Source of the DNA: Deroplatys truncata
Lineage: Eukaryota > Arthropoda > Insecta > Mantodea > Mantidae
Reading direction: 5' to 3'
Assembly (NCBI GenBank): GCA_030765065.1
Contig: CM060987.1
Coordinates: forward strand, 73,604,557 to 73,668,556
DNA length: 64,000 nucleotides
The position numbers and the translations under genes are program-made. Under the pieces are notes generated by a model. The model made no database searches, had not been told where the DNA came from, and saw nothing but the letters and a program-made list of their open reading frames with translations. Shown here one piece after another: positions 59,730 through 64,000 of this stretch (its first letter is position 1; each line of letters opens with the position of its first letter).

Positions 59730-61400
59730 AGATTTTGCCTTCATTTTTTATGGTTAAAAAGTGGACTGCTGAATTTAAGTGTGCCCATACATCCATTTAA
59801 GATGAAAACTCAGTGCATCCCAAAGCAATTACAACCAATGATATTGTGACAAAAAATTCACAATGCTGTATTCAACAATTGATTGAAGGTACATGAGTTG
59901 CTGACATTGCAAAGATTTTGATAGACCATGTACACTAAATTTTACACAAAGTTTTGGGTATGTGAAAGCTTTCCACTTGAGGAGTACCACATTTGTTAAC
60001 AATGGACCAAAAATGCTTTTGAATGAACAGCTCTCAATCGTGCAACACAATTCCGGTGAGTTTCTCCAAAGTTTCATAACAATAGATGAAACATGGATTC
60101 ATCACTATGTGCTAGAGATAAATGAACAGCCCAAACAGTGGATGGTAACAGGTGAAAGTGCACCATAGAGAGCAAAATGGGTTCTATCTGCAGGAAAACT
60201 CATGAGTATAGTTTTCTGGGATTCTCGTGATGTGGTGCTCATGGAGTGCCCACCTCCAAAAGGGCAGAACCATTACCAGGGAGTATTATACTTCACTACT
60301 GAATCAACGCTATTCAGGCTAAATGTCCACACCTTATGAAAAAGAAAGTTCTCTGTTATCAAGATAATATACCCTCCCACACGTCTGGGGGTGGTTGTTG
60401 CAAAACTGCATAAACTTTGCTTTCACATCCACCACATTTGTTGTGTTTCACTCCCAATGATTAAGGGTGGTTCACAACCAACGAGAACGGGAAAGTTGAA
60501 ATACATGTATTCAAATGGGAGTGTCCACAACCGACGGGAAAACTTCCCGGGCCCCGGGAACGGGAAGAAGAGTTGCCCAACTTTTAACTTTCTCGTTCTC
60601 GTTCCCGGGCACGGCATATTAGATCCCTATTGTGCATATTAGACTCTTCACTCTAGAGGTTATTCTAAGCAGCCGTGACATGAAACAGCCACTAGTGCTC
60701 TCTATAGTCCCAAGCTGGAAACATGAAACTGGAAGGAATTAGTAGTAAATGTGCTTCCTAACCTCATCCCGACACCCGCAAATCTAATCAATGGTGGTTC
60801 CTCTGGTGAAGGAATCATTTGTAGTTTGTTTATATGCAACTCAAAACTGGTTATTACCTAAAAAACATGGCAAAAGCTACAAAGAGCAGCTAAAACCGGT
60901 GGAAATGAAAAAAGAATAAACAATTTTAATGTATGCCATTAAATAGAGGAATGAAAGTTTGGCATGAGTAGAGGAATCGGAAATGTAGTGAATATGCATT
61001 TAGATAATGTTTACTCTATCGAATTTTGATGTTGGCTTGGCTAAATTGGAAGTAGGTGAACAAATGTTATTGGTCAGTTAAAAACAAATGAAATCCCAAT
61101 GCGCAAAATCGACTTTCACTTTGTGATCGATATGCATTCCCGTTCTCGTTACCGGGCTGTTGTGAATCAAAATTTCTTGCTTCCCGTTCTCGTTTCCGTT
61201 CTGGTTACCGTTACCGGGTGGTTGTGAACCAGCCTTTACTTTTTGTTCCCAATATGAAAAAATGGCTAGGTGGATGAAGATTTGCATCAAATGATGAGGA
61301 TGAATCTGAGACAGATGTCTTTTTTTGTAGAGTTAGACAAGTCTTATTTTATTGAGGGCATTTAAAAGTTATTAAGTTGTTGGGCTAAATGTATCAAACT
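59730..61400 (+). pseudogene. mariner transposase, interrupted by a Harbinger-type MITE
   Basis: The + strand reads VKKWTAEFK (about 59755), an N-terminal helix-turn-helix remnant, TIDETWIHHYVLEINEQPKQ (first Asp, about 60085) and AGKLMSIVFWDSRDVVL (about 60192). After 60464-61235 is removed, a TPND|YFLFPNMKKWLGG junction gives the third Asp block. Several stops and one frameshift are visible before the MITE. Terminal repeats of the mariner were not delimited. Confidence 0.75.
60464..61235. mobile_element. Harbinger-type MITE with TTA duplication
   Basis: TTA at 60461-60463 and 61236-61238 is a 3-bp duplication typical of PIF/Harbinger. The terminal repeats are AGGGTGGTTCACAACCA (left) and, reverse-complemented, AGGCTGGTTCACAACCA (right), matching at 16 of 17. 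Subterminal GC-rich ACGAGAACGGGAA-type motifs cluster at both ends in opposite orientation. There is no coding capacity. It is 772 bp long. Confidence 0.85.
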
Positions 61401-61430
61401 TTTGAAAAATAATAATAATAAAAAACAGTG

Positions 61431-61468
61431 TGTGTGTGTGTGTGTGTGCGTGGGCGTGTGCGCGCGCA
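61431..61468 (+). repeat. (TG)n/(CG)-type simple repeat
   Basis: A (TG)n run grades into GCGTGGGCGTGTGCGCGCGC, the alternating purine-pyrimidine pattern favouring Z-DNA. Confidence 0.8.
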
Positions 61469-61785
61469 TAAAATCTTGTGTTTTCTTGGTCAGGTCAAGA
61501 ACTTTTAGAATGCTCCTTGTAGAATATGGATTTTTGTATTCTTAATCATTTGGCTTTCTTGCTGTCCTGTAAAATGGATATATGTAACGTGCTCCTTTCT
61601 ATACTGTAACCAGCATATATGGTTAAAGAATTAGTTTTAAAGTGAGTTTTTCTGCTAATTAATTATCCTCTGCAATGCTATATTGAGCAATAAAAGTTGC
61701 ATTTATTAGCCCAGTATTTTATATGCCTATTGCATTTATGTTTTATGCAAATAGTGTTTTAACAAAATACTTTGTGTGAAAACAG

Positions 61786-62017
61786 GAACAGCCATATTAT
61801 TCATACCGCCCTCACTTGACAAGTACACTGGATCGCCATCAGTACTCGTCTCGGTCAACTGCCTCAACTGGATTGAGCGGTAGTGCTACTACAAGTCGTA
61901 CCTCATCAATGCGCCGCATCCGCCATCTTTTAGATCTTGACTCAAGACACATACCTAATCCTTCTCCCACAAGAACACAGGATCCTCGCTCTAGATTATT
62001 GGATATAAATCCTGCAG
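61786..62017 (+). CDS. Host gene, internal exon 8 (Arg/Ser-rich)
   Basis: Acceptor GTGTGAAAACAG at 61785 has a weak pyrimidine tract; donor CCTGCAG|GTAAGC. It enters in phase 0 and leaves in phase 1. The peptide starts EQPYYSYRPHLTSTLDRHQY. It continues STASTGLSGSATTSRTSSMR, then RIRHLLDLDSRHIPNPSP and TRTQDPRSRLLDINPA. The RIRHLLDLD part may be a short helix. The next exon should begin with two bases completing a Gly codon and lies outside the window or in unrecognised sequence. Confidence 0.86.
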
Positions 62018-63480
62018 GTAAGCTCACATCCTATCTAGGATATTTTGGCATGTTTTTATCTGGGGCAGATATCATTAAACCCTGAAGTATGGATAAGAAA
62101 ATATAAATGTAAGCAGAATGGCAAAGACAAAAGTGAAAGAAAATATCTGAATGAAGGATGTGACCGACCGATTGATCAATCGATCCGTGTCATCAACCAG
62201 CAGACTTTGTCAATGAATGCCATTTAAGAAGAGCCAATAATAATCATTTCATGTGCTATTTTCTGAAAAATGAGTTTAAAAAAATACAATGCACAAACAC
62301 ATGCAGAACTAAGCACAAAATTGATATGGAAAGCAAGAGTCACATATCCTGATAGTTAATCCAAGTTATAGTTATAGTTAATACACCATGTACAGAAACT
62401 AACAGTCAGTGGGTGAGCATAGGTTTGAATCCTAGGTATTGATGAGTAGTTCTAAACTTTAAACTGCTGATGCTCAAATGAATTTTCAAATTTCCCATAT
62501 GATATTAAGAGTTTGCCTTATATTTTTTTTGCTAGTATTTGGGAGGATTATCTACAGATACACAATGAAGAAATCCAATAAATATTTTGAGACAGGTATT
62601 GTATAAGAATCTTAAGGATAACATGGCTCCTCCGAGGACAAGCGAAAATCACTCTTAACAATGGAAATTTATTAAAAAATCTAAATTCTTTAAAATCATG
62701 TGAAGTTATAGATAACACAATAGCTAACAACTAAAATTCTAAATATTAAAACTTTAATAAAAATATAAAATGGCCACAAATTTGTAATACATATACAGTA
62801 TACCTGGTAGTAAACAAGAGGCTGTGTATGTTAAGGACACTTTTATGCAACTGATTTTCATGCTGATACTACTAATTTTATTTCTAAATATTTTTAATCT
62901 CTTTGCAATTGTGTTTTTTATTTTAATGAAGTTTCGTTTTAATATAAAACTTAAAAATCTTCATCCATATAAGATGATTTAAAGTATTCTGTTATTTAAT
63001 AAAGCTGTTAAAGTACAGGGTCTTCTATTCTTCAAGCTTAAACCATTTACATTGGTAACCCCAATGTGATTTGAATTCTCCTGCCTGAAACACCATAATT
63101 TTCAACAAAGTAACCATGCAAAACTTCTCATGGTGATTCCAGGTCTTCACAATTTTGGAGAATGGCTCTAATAGGATGTCAGTGTAAGCTATCATTCTGA
63201 TTTTAAATCAGAAATTTCCAGTGTTTCACAAGTAGTATTTAAATTACCTCCTCTCTGAAGAAAGAAGTTTTGTCTTAAACAGTTGATGTGCAATTGTTTA
63301 CAAAAGCAATAATCAATGAGCTCACAAAATTTAATCACATTTTACATAGTCTAGTTGCACATGTTTCAGGTTTTCTGCAGAAACCTTTAATTTCCATGCC
63401 TTGCAAGGATTTTTGTGCTAGACAAATGTCTGTCTTAAAGAGCCTATGGGCCAGAGTGTTACAAAATTAATAGATGAATT
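62018..63480. other. Downstream intron sequence, nothing recognised
   Basis: AT-rich. No further phase-1 exon of the host gene was found before the window end. Confidence 0.45.
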
Positions 63481-63499
63481 ATTATTATTGGAGCATGGT

Positions 63500-63713
63500 T
63501 AAATAAACCATCTGATTTATTGAGAGAAATGAGAGCTTTGGCAGGCAGTCAGGTACAGGAGGACTTTCTTAAAATAAACTTTATTAAACGTTTACCAAAC
63601 CATGTATATACAATATTGGTTTCTAGTGCTGACACACCTAATGCCTTGGTTACAATGGCAGATAAAATTCTAGAGTATTCACCAGTTTCTTCTGTCAACG
63701 TAGAACAAGTTTG
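63500..63713 (+). pseudogene. Gypsy-type Gag capsid fragment
   Basis: The + frame reads KPSDLLREMRALAGSQVQED, FLKINFIKRLPNHVYTIL and ALVTMADKILEYSP. L--LR-LAG--V-DDFL---W--RLP--V--IL..MADKI is the capsid region of Gypsy-like LTR retrotransposons found across insects. It ends at a stop at 63711-63713. Only about 70 residues remain and no LTR is seen. Confidence 0.7.
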
Positions 63714-63714
63714 A

Positions 63715-64000
63715 AGCCACACAAAGCCCGACAGGTAATTATAGGCCTATTGCTATCCAGTCTAGGTTTTCTAAAATTCTGGAAACAGTTATGTACAGCA
63801 GAATTGCTCCCTTCTTGAAAAAATATGCATTTAGTGATAAACAAAATGGCTTCAGAAAAAACAAATCCATACTAAATGCCTTCTATGCATTCATAAAGGG
63901 GACACTGGAAGGAATTGATGCTCAAAACAACGCAGTCGGTATATTTATGGACTTGAGCAAGGCATTTGATTTAGTTGACCATGCTATATTACTGTCAAAG
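63715..64000 (+). pseudogene. LINE reverse transcriptase, N-terminal part, cut by window end
   Basis: The + frame from about 63722 reads QSPTGNYRPIAIQSRFSKIL, MYSRIAPFLKKYAFSDKQ, NGFRKNKSILNAFYAF and GIFMDLSKAFDLVDHAILLS. NYRPI, Q-GFR and FDLSKAFD-V-H correspond to reverse transcriptase motifs 0-3 and A of non-LTR elements. The catalytic Asp of motif A is present (MDLSKAFD). The frame is open to the edge, so the element may be longer and less degraded than the others. Confidence 0.8.

Overview
This window looks like AT-rich nuclear DNA from an arthropod, most likely an insect with a large, repeat-laden genome. The signs are GT-AG introns of 3-12 kb, short exons, at least five mariner-like elements, a TTAA-flanked piggyBac, PIF/Harbinger elements, a Penelope-like element, several LINE remnants and several tRNA-derived SINE families. 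A polyneopteran such as a cockroach, termite or stick insect is only a guess from this repeat mix. No prokaryotic features, CRISPR arrays, rRNA or functional tRNA genes were seen.

One host gene on the + strand spans the window. Eight internal exons (10577-10745, 16777-17050, 20159-20397, 25935-26162, 29562-29848, 42137-42315, 49699-49743, 61786-62017) have AG/GT boundaries, and their phases chain without conflict (1-2-0-2-2-1-0-0-1). Together they encode about 551 residues of a Ser/Arg/Gln/Pro-rich, mostly disordered protein with one helical patch. Neither the start nor the stop is in the window. The family was not identified with confidence. A SYD-1/RhoGAP100F-like synaptic scaffold is a weak, memory-based hypothesis.

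The introns hold layered mobile DNA. 0-10 kb: a dispersed repeat with heat-shock-element-like motifs and a TATA box, a palindromic foldback element, two LINE RNase H remnants, a SINE, a (GT)n-bearing dispersed repeat, and a defective two-gene Harbinger. 10-17 kb: exon 1, a hairpin-forming AAT/ATT repeat, a SINE, and a complete but broken piggyBac just upstream of exon 2. 17-30 kb: exons 2-5 among DDE, BEL/Pao-like, LINE and mariner remnants. 32-41 kb: SINEs, a Penelope-like element with a SINE inside it, and a Tc1-like element split by a young, pol-less LTR retrotransposon carrying only a Gag-like coiled-coil gene. 41-50 kb: exon 6, LINE and mariner remnants and a 45-nt microexon. 54.7-56.9 kb: a tandem cluster of the (GT)n-type repeat. 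59.7-62 kb: a mariner interrupted by a Harbinger-type MITE, then exon 8. 63.5-64 kb: a Gag fragment abutting a LINE reverse transcriptase that runs off the edge.

The host exons are the only functional genes supported. The most informative material is the nested insertions, which can be ordered in time, plus the HSE-like motifs in two unrelated repeats and the symmetric microexon.
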